Numbered from the stretch's first letter, positions 1 through 6,955 are shown. The stretch is DNA of 8,704 bases from BMS3Bbin07 sp036244995 (GCA_036244995.1 BTTF01000086.1:1-8704); one strand, 5' to 3'. Numbers and translations: made by a program. Notes: generated by a model from the sequence alone, not told the origin.

Positions 1-115
1 TGATTAACAGCAAAATTCTTTTATTGCAATTTCATTGGTTTGCTCTATATTGTCTGTTTGGTTGATTTTGTTATTAAGAGCCTGCTCGCTTGTTGACTTG
101 CTTCCTTCCCTTTCC

Positions 116-814
116 TCAAGAAAACACACTAAAAAGTATGAACGTTACCAACGATCCCATAAGTGCACCCAGGATCACCTCCCAGGCATTATGGGCCTTG
201 ACTGAAAGCCGGCTCTGGGCGATTGCCACAGCAGTGATGAAGGTCAGGATCGAGATTATATAGTTCTCACTGATGTAAGTTGCAGATACCCATACAGAGA
301 ATGAGAGTGCGGCGTGTCCGCTTGGCATTCCCCCCCTCAGTGGATGTCCCTTGCCGAAATGTGCCTTGGTTATCACTACCAGGATTAATACAATTACCAG
401 TGCAATGACTGCAATATCCTCACCTGTATGTTTTGCGATATGGATACCCTCGGAGAATGCTTTTTCTATGTATGGAGCAAGTATGGTATATCCAATGATA
501 AAGGCCCCGAAGGCCGTAATCAGGACTGCTCCGGCCGCAATATCCTTTGCCACTCTCGCTTTCTCGCTCTTTTGGGGCGAAATGATATCCACAGTCACTT
601 CTAAAGCAGAGTTCAGCATCTCTGCAAGGATTACCACAACGGCAACAAGTGAGATCAGGATGAACTCATCCTTCCTGACCCCAAGGATAAAACTCAGGAT
701 TAATATCCCGGAAGCTGCCAGGAGATGGAATCTCACATGCCGCTGTGTCCTTGCCGCATGAAGTACCCCTTCTATTGCATTATTTGTGGATTTAAGCCAT
801 TTCCGTAAGGGCAT
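116..814 (-). CDS. DgkA-type lipid kinase fused to a PAP2 phosphatase domain
   Basis: Integral membrane protein of 232 residues that joins two families. Residues 1-110 resemble small prokaryotic diacylglycerol/undecaprenol kinases: the conserved stretch AEMLNSALEVTVD (64-76) carries the family's Glu and Asn residues, followed by K90-D91. Residues about 130-232 are a PAP2 (type 2 phosphatidic acid phosphatase) domain with PSGH at 164-167 and SR (201-202) followed by H208; the usual HxxxD third motif is HxxxE here (E212), and the first motif is weak (KGHPLR, 155-160). About six hydrophobic segments are visible. The kinase family phosphorylates diacylglycerol or undecaprenol and PAP2 enzymes remove lipid phosphates, so the likely substrate is a lipid carrier; this is inference. 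ATG start with GGAG seven bases upstream, overlapping the end of ybeY by 23 bases, which implies coupled translation. It ends the operon. The dgkA position after ybeY matches Bacillus-type gene order. Confidence 0.88.
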   Translation of the reverse strand: MPLRKWLKSTNNAIEGVLHAARTQRHVRFHLLAASGILILSFILGVRKDEFILISLVAVVVILAEMLNSALEVTVDIISPQKSEKARVAKDIAAGAVLITAFGAFIIGYTILAPYIEKAFSEGIHIAKHTGEDIAVIALVIVLILVVITKAHFGKGHPLRGGMPSGHAALSFSVWVSATYISENYIISILTFITAVAIAQSRLSVKAHNAWEVILGALMGSLVTFILFSVFS

Positions 815-1256
815 CTATAAGCTCCAGCTCTTTTCCCCTCATCTTTCTTGCCTGGTATGCATTTACCTCATGGTCGTATCCGGTAAGGTGGAGAAGGCCA
901 TGAATTAAAAGAAAGGTGAGTTCTTCATAAAAGGTGTTGCCGTGTTCCCTTGCCTGTTCAACAGTCCTGTGGAGGTTTATTACTATATCCCCCAGCAGGG
1001 TCCCTCCGGGGAGAGTTTTTAACCCCTGCCGAATCTCTTTCATTGAATTATACAGGGGAAAAGAGAGGATGTCCGTTGTCCTGTCAAGGGACCTGTAGAC
1101 CCTGTTCAGCTCTTTCATCCTGCGATCATTAACAAAGACAATGCTCAGTTCAACCCCGTCAAGGTCGAGCAATTTACCGAGCTGATTTAACAGACGGATC
1201 ACTCTTCTGTGGTTGACCTTTACCTTTTTCTGGAGGTTTTTTATTAGGATATTCAT
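792..1256 (-). CDS. ybeY: Endoribonuclease / rRNA maturation factor YbeY
   Basis: Zinc-dependent single-strand endoribonuclease of the UPF0054 family, known to act in 16S rRNA 3'-end maturation and 70S ribosome quality control in the cytoplasm. The diagnostic metal motif HGLLHLTGYDH lies at residues 119-129 (H119, H123, H129), and the upstream RTTDILSFP motif supplies conserved R59. The length of 154 residues matches the family (E. coli about 155). I chose the ATG at 1256 because it gives this normal length and starts with the typical MNILIKN; GAGGTG lies ten bases upstream. A TTG at 1274 would add six residues (MRCPPR) with no family support. The gene starts inside the 3' end of pgpH in another frame (about 83 bases shared) and its end overlaps the DgkA-PAP2 gene, so it sits in a tightly coupled operon with phoH, its frequent partner. 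Confidence 0.95.
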   Translation of the reverse strand: MNILIKNLQKKVKVNHRRVIRLLNQLGKLLDLDGVELSIVFVNDRRMKELNRVYRSLDRTTDILSFPLYNSMKEIRQGLKTLPGGTLLGDIVINLHRTVEQAREHGNTFYEELTFLLIHGLLHLTGYDHEVNAYQARKMRGKELELIDALTEMA

Positions 1257-2799
1257 CCTGGGAGGGCACCTCAATCCTGATGTTTTTGTTGTTAAGTGTT
1301 ACTTCTTCTCCGGGTACAATTTTCTCTTTCTTCTTCTCTTCAAAATTAAAACCCGGATACTCAATCCTCTTGTGCAGAATCCCGGTCAGGACGTAGGTGA
1401 ACTTTTTCTTTACGATGGATATATCCTTCAGTGTCAGCTCACATTCGTCCAGTTGTCCATCAAGAAATATATGATTAACTATTGTGTCTACCAAAGACTC
1501 TATCCTTGCCGGTGTAGTGTTCTGTAATACCCTTGATGCTGCTTCAACAGCATCGGCGAGCATCACAAGTGCAGCCACACGGCTCTGGGGCTTTGGACCC
1601 TGATAGCGGTAATTCTCTTCAATCGGTTCCCCGTTTTCAGAGTCCCTGGCCTTCTGATAGAAATATGTCATGAGGCAGGTACCGTGATGTTGCTGGATGA
1701 TATCCTTGATGGGTTCAGGCAACTTATACTCCCGTGCGATCTCCACACCTTCTTTCACGTGGGCCATCAGTATCATGCTGCTCATGTGCGGGGTGATCCT
1801 GTCATGCCTGCTGACCGTACCTTTCTGGTTTTCCACGAAATACTCAGGCATTTTCATCTTGCCGATGTCATGGTAATATGCGCTGACCCTTGCAAGCAGG
1901 GGGTTAACACCGATATCCTCAGCAACTGCCTCAACGAGGTTGCCCACTATAACGCTGTGATGATATGTTCCGGGGGCAGCTATCAACAGGTTTTTCATTA
2001 TAGGCTGATTAAGGTCAAGCAGCTCAAGCAGCGTAATGTCGGTGGTTATCTTAAAAAAATACTCGATAGCGGGCAACACAAGGGAGACCACGGCAGAGAC
2101 TACTATGCCGGATGTAGCGGCGTAAAGGAGGGCTATGGGTGCATACTCGTCAAACAGCCTGTCGGTAAAAAGGAGAATGCCTATAACAGTGAATACATTA
2201 ATTATGCTGACATAGACTCCGCTCCTCAGTATATCGGTCCTCTTTTTGCATTTCATGATGCTGAATGCGCCCACAAGGCTGCCCACAAAGGCATAAACAG
2301 GATATAGAGGTTCCCCCGTCCATAATCCTGTAAGGAGGCTGACTATAAACGAAAAGATAATGGCAGTATGAAAATCAAAGATGAGCGCTACCAGTATGGC
2401 GCCTGCAGCGATAGGCATTCCATAAATAGCGGTCCCTGAAGGGAAGAGACCTAATCCCAGGGTGAAGTTCTGGAAAAAGTACTGAAAACTCCTGCCGAGT
2501 ACGAGCGTTAGTATAACAAGGGAGCCCAGGAGCAGAAGCAACCTGTATTTCTTTATATAATCAGGCTTGTAACGAAGTATATCCCTGTAGAAGATCAGGA
2601 ATAGAAGGCTTGTTATAAAGAAGCCGCCGATTATATGCTGAGCTCCGAAAGTCTCCTGGACAGTGAGTGATGCAGCGAGTCCGAACAGGAGAATCAGTGG
2701 TAGTTTTACAGCATGGCTTCTGTTAAGATTCCTTGTATAACTCTTGCCTATCTTCCGGATTCCCGGCTCTTTTTTCTGTCCGTTTTTCAAATCTCTCAT
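1174..2799 (-). CDS. pgpH: 7TM-HD family cyclic-di-AMP phosphodiesterase (PgpH/YqfF), short form
   Basis: Membrane-bound HD-domain hydrolase of 541 residues. A first hydrophobic segment (about 32-48) is followed by a seven-helix region (about 52-250) and a cytoplasmic HD domain (about 270-480). Visible metal-site residues are H281, H310-D311, H347, H371-H372 and D416; their spacing agrees with what I recall of Listeria PgpH, whose HD domain hydrolyses c-di-AMP to pApA. The family's long extracellular 7TM-HDED sensor domain, normally between TM1 and the seven-helix bundle, is absent: only a few residues separate them, so the protein is about 170 residues shorter than Listeria PgpH. The C-terminal 50 residues are charged and low in complexity, rich in Lys and Pro. 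The first 77 bases overlap phoH and the last 83 overlap ybeY. No strong ribosome binding site precedes the ATG, so translation probably depends on phoH. Nucleotide specificity is inferred from family and synteny. Confidence 0.9.
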   Translation of the reverse strand: MRDLKNGQKKEPGIRKIGKSYTRNLNRSHAVKLPLILLFGLAASLTVQETFGAQHIIGGFFITSLLFLIFYRDILRYKPDYIKKYRLLLLLGSLVILTLVLGRSFQYFFQNFTLGLGLFPSGTAIYGMPIAAGAILVALIFDFHTAIIFSFIVSLLTGLWTGEPLYPVYAFVGSLVGAFSIMKCKKRTDILRSGVYVSIINVFTVIGILLFTDRLFDEYAPIALLYAATSGIVVSAVVSLVLPAIEYFFKITTDITLLELLDLNQPIMKNLLIAAPGTYHHSVIVGNLVEAVAEDIGVNPLLARVSAYYHDIGKMKMPEYFVENQKGTVSRHDRITPHMSSMILMAHVKEGVEIAREYKLPEPIKDIIQQHHGTCLMTYFYQKARDSENGEPIEENYRYQGPKPQSRVAALVMLADAVEAASRVLQNTTPARIESLVDTIVNHIFLDGQLDECELTLKDISIVKKKFTYVLTGILHKRIEYPGFNFEEKKKEKIVPGEEVTLNNKNIRIEVPSQDEYPNKKPPEKGKGQPQKSDPSVKSAR

Positions 2800-3736
2800 A
2801 TGCTTTTATTATATCCTGTACGAGTCTGTGTCTTACTACATCCCTTTCTGTAAAATAGATGAGCTTTATCCCCTCTATGGAGGAGAGTATCTTTTCCGCC
2901 TCTATCAGTCCCGAGGTCTTTCCAGCCGGTAGATCTATCTGTGTGATATCGCCGGTTATGACTGCCTTTGAATTGAACCCAAGGCGTGTAAGGTACATCT
3001 TCATCTGCTCGGATGTGGTGTTCTGGGCCTCATCAAGCACTATGAATGCATCATTGAGTGTCCGTCCCCTCATGTAAGCAAGTGGCGCTATCTCTATTAT
3101 ACCTTTTTCTATAAGTCCGGTTGCCTTTTCAAAGTCCGTCATGTCATACAGGGCATCATAGAGGGGCCGGAGATACGGGTGGACCTTTTCATATAAGTCC
3201 CCCGGCAGGAACCCCAGTTTCTCGCCTGCCTCAACAGCAGGCCTTGTGAGCACTATGCGGCTCACTTCCTTCTTCAGTAATGCATTTATAGCCATTGCCA
3301 TGGCGAGGTATGTCTTGCCGGTCCCGGCAGGTCCAATGCCGAATACAATGTCATACGTCCTGATGGCCTCTATATACTTCCTCTGGGCCTCGGTCTTTGG
3401 AATAATAAAACGTTTCTTTGATGAAACAGGGATATGATTCAGAAACAGGTTTTTAAGGGATGTTTCCTCTCCCTTTGATATGGCGCTTATGGCAAACCTT
3501 ATATCATCCGGTTTCAGGACATAGCCCTGCCGGTTTATATCCTTGATCTCTTCCACTAATTTCTTTGCCTTTCGGGCTGCTTCTGCAGGACCCTTTATGA
3601 ATAGTTTGTTGCCCCTTGCGCTGATAAGGACACCAAGGTTGTCTTCTATAAGTTTAAAGCTTTTATCAATACCCGAGTAGGAAAAGTCTGCCTCGTTATC
3701 AGTCTCTATCTCGATTTCCAGAATTACGCTTTCCAT
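2723..3736 (-). CDS. phoH: PhoH-family ATPase (PhoH-like, YbeZ type)
   Basis: Cytoplasmic P-loop ATPase of 337 residues, the normal length for the PhoH/YbeZ family. An N-terminal region of about 100 residues, with KH-like character in this family, precedes the ATPase domain. Walker A is GIGPAGTGKT at 133-142, followed by LTRPAVEAGEKLGFLPGD (163-180); Walker B is FIVLDEAQNTT (231-241), and TGDITQIDLP (261-270) follows. These are the hallmark blocks of the family, related to helicase nucleotide-binding cores. PhoH/YbeZ is thought to work with YbeY in RNA and ribosome metabolism, and ybeY lies two genes downstream. Despite the name, no phosphate-starvation signal is visible here. The ATG lies four bases after the SPOR gene's TAG; a weak TAGGT overlaps that stop. 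The 3' end overlaps pgpH by 77 bases, and the C-terminal tail (about 312-337) is charged and poorly conserved, as expected for an overlap zone. Confidence 0.95.
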   Translation of the reverse strand: MESVILEIEIETDNEADFSYSGIDKSFKLIEDNLGVLISARGNKLFIKGPAEAARKAKKLVEEIKDINRQGYVLKPDDIRFAISAISKGEETSLKNLFLNHIPVSSKKRFIIPKTEAQRKYIEAIRTYDIVFGIGPAGTGKTYLAMAMAINALLKKEVSRIVLTRPAVEAGEKLGFLPGDLYEKVHPYLRPLYDALYDMTDFEKATGLIEKGIIEIAPLAYMRGRTLNDAFIVLDEAQNTTSEQMKMYLTRLGFNSKAVITGDITQIDLPAGKTSGLIEAEKILSSIEGIKLIYFTERDVVRHRLVQDIIKAYERFEKRTEKRAGNPEDRQELYKES

Positions 3737-3740
3737 ATAC

Positions 3741-4394
3741 CTATCTGTCTGTCTTCAAAACCAGGGTCTTCAATTTTTCGGTTCTTGTAAGTTTTATGGC
3801 TGCAGTTTCAGCTCTCTTCCTTGCTTTGAATCTGCCAACCCATACCCGGTAGAGGGACCTCTTTCCCCCGGCTGAAACGGTTTTTACACTGTACCCCTTC
3901 CTTTTGAGTTGATTCTTCAGCTTTTCGGCCTGCTGTTTGTTCCTGAAGGCGCCGACCTGAATTGTGTAATACCGTGAGGGCTCTTTTCTGACTTCTGTCT
4001 TCCTGTTCCGGAGAGTTTTTTCGGCAGTGTTTTTCCAGTTGTTTTTATTCAACTCCTCCTTTTTGTCAGCCCTGGCGGATTCCTTTCCTGTCCCGGCTCT
4101 ATCTACACGAGACCGGGTTTTGTCCCTGTTGTTCTGACCTTTGATGGCTGAGGAAGGAAGTATGGCGTCTGTTTGCGGGCTCCTATCCTGTAGAAGAGAG
4201 CCCTCCCGGGCCTTTTCAGCAGGCGCTGTTACGGCATTCATTGATAAAAGGGCTGGGCGTTCAACCAACTGGGCCTTGCCGACAAAATATCCGAGTAGAA
4301 AGCTGAAGGCACTGCAAAGTGTTACGATCAGAATCAATATTGCCTTACCTGTGAGGAAATCAGCAGGGATTTTGTGATAGAACTTTGGATTCAT
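3741..4394 (-). CDS. SPOR-domain single-pass membrane protein (FtsN/DedD-like architecture)
   Basis: Protein of 217 residues. A short cytoplasmic head (1-17) precedes one transmembrane helix (about 18-38, ending LLGYFVGK). Next comes a hydrophilic, Lys/Arg-rich, probably disordered periplasmic linker (about 45-138) and a C-terminal SPOR domain (about 141-215), recognised from YYTIQVGAFRNKQQAEKL and LYRVWVGRFKARKRAETA. SPOR domains bind glycan strands lacking stem peptides and bring proteins to the division septum; FtsN, DedD and DamX share this layout. The linker and head show no clear FtsN-specific motif, so I give no gene symbol. It starts in a 4-base ATGA overlap with the queA stop and ends four bases before phoH. 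The SpoIID-like gene two genes upstream belongs to a family that produces or acts on denuded glycan, a possible functional link (inference). Confidence 0.88.
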   Translation of the reverse strand: MNPKFYHKIPADFLTGKAILILIVTLCSAFSFLLGYFVGKAQLVERPALLSMNAVTAPAEKAREGSLLQDRSPQTDAILPSSAIKGQNNRDKTRSRVDRAGTGKESARADKKEELNKNNWKNTAEKTLRNRKTEVRKEPSRYYTIQVGAFRNKQQAEKLKNQLKRKGYSVKTVSAGGKRSLYRVWVGRFKARKRAETAAIKLTRTEKLKTLVLKTDR

Positions 4395-5461
4395 AAAATA
4401 AGCATAGCATCACCATAGGAGAAAAATCTATAACCTGATGTGATGGCCTTTCTGTATGCCGTCAGTATCTTCTCTCTTTCAGCAAAGGCGCTTGCAAGCA
4501 TAAGGGGAGTCGATTTCGGCAGGTGAAAATTTGTTACCAGACAATCAACTCCTCTGAACCTGTACCCGGGGTATATGAAGAGCTCGGTTGTTCCTCTTAT
4601 GTTTCCTGATTCCTGAACTCCCGGGCCTGTCAGTGCCTGTTTCGAACCTGCCCCAGGGACCGGCTTTACATTTTTCAATCTGCAATCCTTATAACAGCCG
4701 CTCATCAGGGACTCAATGGTCCTTGTGGTTGTGGTCCCGACGGCAAAGACCTTTCCACCTGCCTTCCTTCTCTTCCTTATCAGGGCTATAAGCCCGGATT
4801 CTACCTCAAACTCTTCAGGCTCCATCCTGTGATTCACGATATGCGGGCTTTTTATCGGCATGAACGTTCCTATACCGACATGGAGGGTAAGTTTCTTTAT
4901 AATCACCCCCCTTGATGTGAGTTCCTTCAGCAGTTCCTCCGTAAAGTGAAGTCCTGCTGTAGGCGCTGCAATGGAACCCTCTTTTGCTGCATATACCGTC
5001 TGGTACCAGCTCCTGTCTCTTTCATCGGGCCTCCTCTTGATATAAGGCGGAAGCGGCATATTGCCATATCTCCAGATGAAGTCCTCCACGTCTCCTGTAT
5101 TAAACCTTGCAGAGCTTCCTTTAACTATTTCAGCCTCAACCCCTCCGTCAAAACAGGCCTTACCGGTATACCTGCCTTGTGAGAGGATAAAAAAGCTGTT
5201 GTCAGGGGCCTTTTTGACCAGGAGTATATCGATCCTGCCGCCTGTGGTCTTTTTGCCCGTAAGTTTTACAGGGCTTACCTTTGAATTATTGAGTATAAGG
5301 AGATCGCCCTCTCCGAGATAGGATTTGATATCAGTGAAGAGTCTGTGTTCAATGCAGCCATCTCTTTTGAGAACCAGGAGCCTGGAGCTGTCTCTCTTCC
5401 GGACAGGTTCCCTTGCTATAAGCGCCTCCGGCAATTCAAAATCAAAACTGTTCAGATTCAT
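4391..5461 (-). CDS. queA: S-adenosylmethionine:tRNA ribosyltransferase-isomerase QueA
   Basis: Cytoplasmic enzyme that transfers and rearranges the ribosyl part of S-adenosylmethionine onto preQ1 at position 34 of GUN-anticodon tRNAs, giving epoxyqueuosine. Family blocks are clear: NFDF-like start with LPEALIAREP (10-19), LLILNNSKV (54-62), GSIAAPTAGLHFT (162-174), LHVGIGTFMPIK (193-204), GTTTTRTIES (242-251) and NFHLPKSTPLMLASAFA (311-327). Total length is 356 residues. Between GTTTTR and the conserved FIYPGYRF block (295-302) there is a Gly/Lys/Pro-rich stretch (about 254-290) roughly 20-25 residues longer than the same region of E. coli QueA as I recall it. The ATG has no good ribosome binding site; an A-rich leader precedes it. 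QueH, which performs the next step, is encoded upstream in the same orientation. The stop overlaps the SPOR gene start (ATGA). Confidence 0.96.
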   Translation of the reverse strand: MNLNSFDFELPEALIAREPVRKRDSSRLLVLKRDGCIEHRLFTDIKSYLGEGDLLILNNSKVSPVKLTGKKTTGGRIDILLVKKAPDNSFFILSQGRYTGKACFDGGVEAEIVKGSSARFNTGDVEDFIWRYGNMPLPPYIKRRPDERDRSWYQTVYAAKEGSIAAPTAGLHFTEELLKELTSRGVIIKKLTLHVGIGTFMPIKSPHIVNHRMEPEEFEVESGLIALIRKRRKAGGKVFAVGTTTTRTIESLMSGCYKDCRLKNVKPVPGAGSKQALTGPGVQESGNIRGTTELFIYPGYRFRGVDCLVTNFHLPKSTPLMLASAFAEREKILTAYRKAITSGYRFFSYGDAMLIL

Positions 5462-5550
5462 ATTTTTTTGTTTTTACCCCGGAGGACGACAATGAGTGAA
5501 AACTCCATACCCTTGTACCTGCGAACCATCAAGATTACACAATCCGTGTT

Positions 5551-6552
5551 TCAGTCTTTTTTCCGACTTAAAGGCATGAATTTCCCGTCCAGTTTTATAA
5601 CCGTTCCAGGGTAATAGAAGGAGAGTATCTCTTTATATGTTTTCCCATCTTTTGCCATCTGCTGGGCACCCCACTGGCAGAGCCCGACACCGTGGCCATA
5701 CCCCTTGCCGTCAAGGATAAAGGTATTGCCCTTCCTTCTGAGAGTAAACCAGGTGCTTGGAAGGGTTTTCCAGCCCAGGAGCCTCCTGAGGTCTTTTGAG
5801 AGTATCACCCTTGTCCCCTTTTCAGTAATAAATGTCAACGATTTAGTCCTTCCGGTTTTGGTATAACTGCTTATCCTGATATCTTTGAGTCCGGACAGAC
5901 CAAGGTCTTTTTCGATCTTCCTTATACTGAACCGTCTCTGCCAGACCCAGTAAGAAGAGAGCGAACAGTCGGAAGAGACTGATCTCAGGTACGGATAAGC
6001 CTTTCCGAATACCTCTTCCGCCAATTCCGTTTTGCCCCCACAGGTGGAGTGATAAAATGCCTCGATCGGTTCACCGTCGTAAGTCAGGATTTCACCTCTT
6101 GTCTGCATGACGGCATAAGAAACCCTGCTGTCGGAATTATCGCCCCTGTAGAGCTGGTGGAGCGTGGAGGAGGTAAGGTTGTACAGCCTGTTGGCCCCTT
6201 TCTGTATGTACTTTACAGCATAAGTCCTTACTATAACGGCCTGGGCTTTTAAGGCCTCCATCTCCCAGCCGTCGGCGACCTCGGAGAGGACTGCGCCTCT
6301 GACATAATCTTCAAGAGGCAGCTCATTTATAAGATAGAGCCCTTTCTTACCTTTCCATATCTCGATGTTTCCCAGATAACGGACACCACTGACAAGAAGC
6401 TCTCCCTTGAAATTCCCTATCTTCCTGATAGTTGCCTCAGCATCAGGGATTGCTGAAAAACGTTTGTTGAGTATAAGAACCCGTATGTCCCTGGCATTGG
6501 CCACGGAAAGGGAACTTAAAACCATAATAACTATCAATACAATTGTCCTCAT
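5551..6552 (-). CDS. SpoIID/LytB-like secreted peptidoglycan-acting protein
   Basis: SpoIID-domain protein with an N-terminal signal peptide ending near SVANA-RD. In the 337-residue form counted from 6564, the domain has LPLEDYVRGAVLSEV (82-96), with E95 at the position of the catalytic Glu of lytic transglycosylase SpoIID, then EALKAQAVIVRTYA (103-116), YHSTCGGKTE (171-180), GKGYGHGVGLCQWGAQQMA (287-304 region) and ILSFYYPGT (313-321). C175 and C200 could be metal ligands or a disulfide; this is a guess. SpoIID cleaves denuded glycan in sporulating Firmicutes, but homologues (LytB, amidase-enhancer type) occur in many non-sporulating bacteria, and nothing here indicates sporulation. I prefer the ATG at 6552 (333 residues): GGAG lies six bases upstream and the signal peptide then starts MRTIVLIV. 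The ATG at 6564 would add four residues and has only an AG-rich leader. It is followed by an 89-base gap before queA. Confidence 0.9.
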   Translation of the reverse strand: MRTIVLIVIMVLSSLSVANARDIRVLILNKRFSAIPDAEATIRKIGNFKGELLVSGVRYLGNIEIWKGKKGLYLINELPLEDYVRGAVLSEVADGWEMEALKAQAVIVRTYAVKYIQKGANRLYNLTSSTLHQLYRGDNSDSRVSYAVMQTRGEILTYDGEPIEAFYHSTCGGKTELAEEVFGKAYPYLRSVSSDCSLSSYWVWQRRFSIRKIEKDLGLSGLKDIRISSYTKTGRTKSLTFITEKGTRVILSKDLRRLLGWKTLPSTWFTLRRKGNTFILDGKGYGHGVGLCQWGAQQMAKDGKTYKEILSFYYPGTVIKLDGKFMPLSRKKD

Positions 6553-6558
6553 CCACTT

Positions 6559-6562
6559 CTCC
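6559..6562 (-). promoter_or_regulatory. Shine-Dalgarno GGAG deciding the SpoIID-like start
   Basis: GGAG on the minus strand ends six bases before the ATG at 6552. It overlaps the alternative ATG at 6564, which itself has no comparable site upstream. This favours the shorter start and gives a signal peptide beginning MRTIV. Confidence 0.5.
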
Positions 6563-6585
6563 ATCGTTTTCTTCTATTAATTAAC

Positions 6586-6690
6586 GGTTACGTCTCACGG
6601 TAACGAAGCCCGTATCGTAAGACGTCCGACGGTGACGTGAAAACACGAAGGACGTAACCGCTGAACGAAACGGGCCTCGTTACCGTAACC
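6586..6690. repeat. GC-rich palindromic element between DUF2905 and SpoIID-like genes
   Basis: The arms ACGGTAACGAAGCCCGT (6597-6613) and ACGGGCCTCGTTACCGT (6670-6686) pair with one mismatch. The outer words GGTTACG (6586-6592) and CGTAACC (6684-6690) extend the pairing if a 7-base bulge (TCTCACG) is allowed. Inside, ACGTCC (6622-6627) pairs with GGACGT (6650-6655), and CGTG-AAAA-CACG (6636-6647) forms a small hairpin. An alternative perfect 10-base pairing joins 6585-6594 to 6651-6660. The trinucleotide ACG recurs about every 6-7 bases. No T-run follows on the minus strand, so it is not a standard intrinsic terminator. It fills most of the 171-base gap between two genes of the same strand and is probably a dispersed intergenic repeat. 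Confidence 0.7.
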
Positions 6691-6723
6691 ATCTAACAAT
6701 AACCACCTTCCTCAAGCCCTTAA

Positions 6724-6951
6724 TTATCTGAGTTTACTTAAAAACCAGAGGATAAGGGTCAGAACAACACTGAGTATGATACTTGTAGCAAGGGGGAAAT
6801 AGAAGGTGAAGTTTTTTCTCTCTATAATTATATCTCCGGGCAGTCTGCCAAGAAAAGGCACCTTGCCTGCAAGCATTAAAATAGCACCGAGCACTATTAT
6901 AACAAGCCCTGTGATTATAAGAAACTTGCCTATATGTGCAAAAGGCTCCAC
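6724..6951 (-). CDS. DUF2905 small membrane protein
   Basis: Small inner-membrane protein of 75 residues with two transmembrane helices (about 9-29 and 51-70 from the GTG start) around the conserved polar loop GKVPFLGRLPGDIIIERKNFTFYFP, which marks the DUF2905 family and is best seen as LGRLPGD and FYFP. No function is known for the family. The GTG at 6951 is the best start: AGGAG sits seven bases upstream, inside the last codons of queH, the length then matches the family (about 70-75 residues), and there is a four-base gap after the queH stop. A longer reading frame back to an ATG at 7020 would lie inside queH and add residues foreign to the family. It is co-transcribed with queH; nothing else links it to queuosine. 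Confidence 0.87.
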   Translation of the reverse strand: MEPFAHIGKFLIITGLVIIVLGAILMLAGKVPFLGRLPGDIIIERKNFTFYFPLATSIILSVVLTLILWFLSKLR

Positions 6952-6955
6952 TCCA

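Noticed and set aside
1..115. Start of a further minus-strand gene after DgkA-PAP2, or a terminator
   Set aside because: The only minus-strand ATG opens a four-codon frame, and no stable hairpin followed by a T-run is seen.
351..761. 136-codon plus-strand open frame
   Set aside because: It mirrors the DgkA-PAP2 gene; the hydrophobic look comes from the opposite strand of membrane-helix codons.
1684..2307. 207-codon open frame on the plus strand
   Set aside because: It lies wholly antisense to the well-supported pgpH coding sequence, has Cys/His-rich nonsense composition with no recognisable domain, and no ribosome binding site.
5500..5530. Promoter TTGATG-17-TATGGA ahead of queA on the minus strand
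   Set aside because: The -10 box matches poorly and queA may simply be read from upstream, so I do not list it as a feature.
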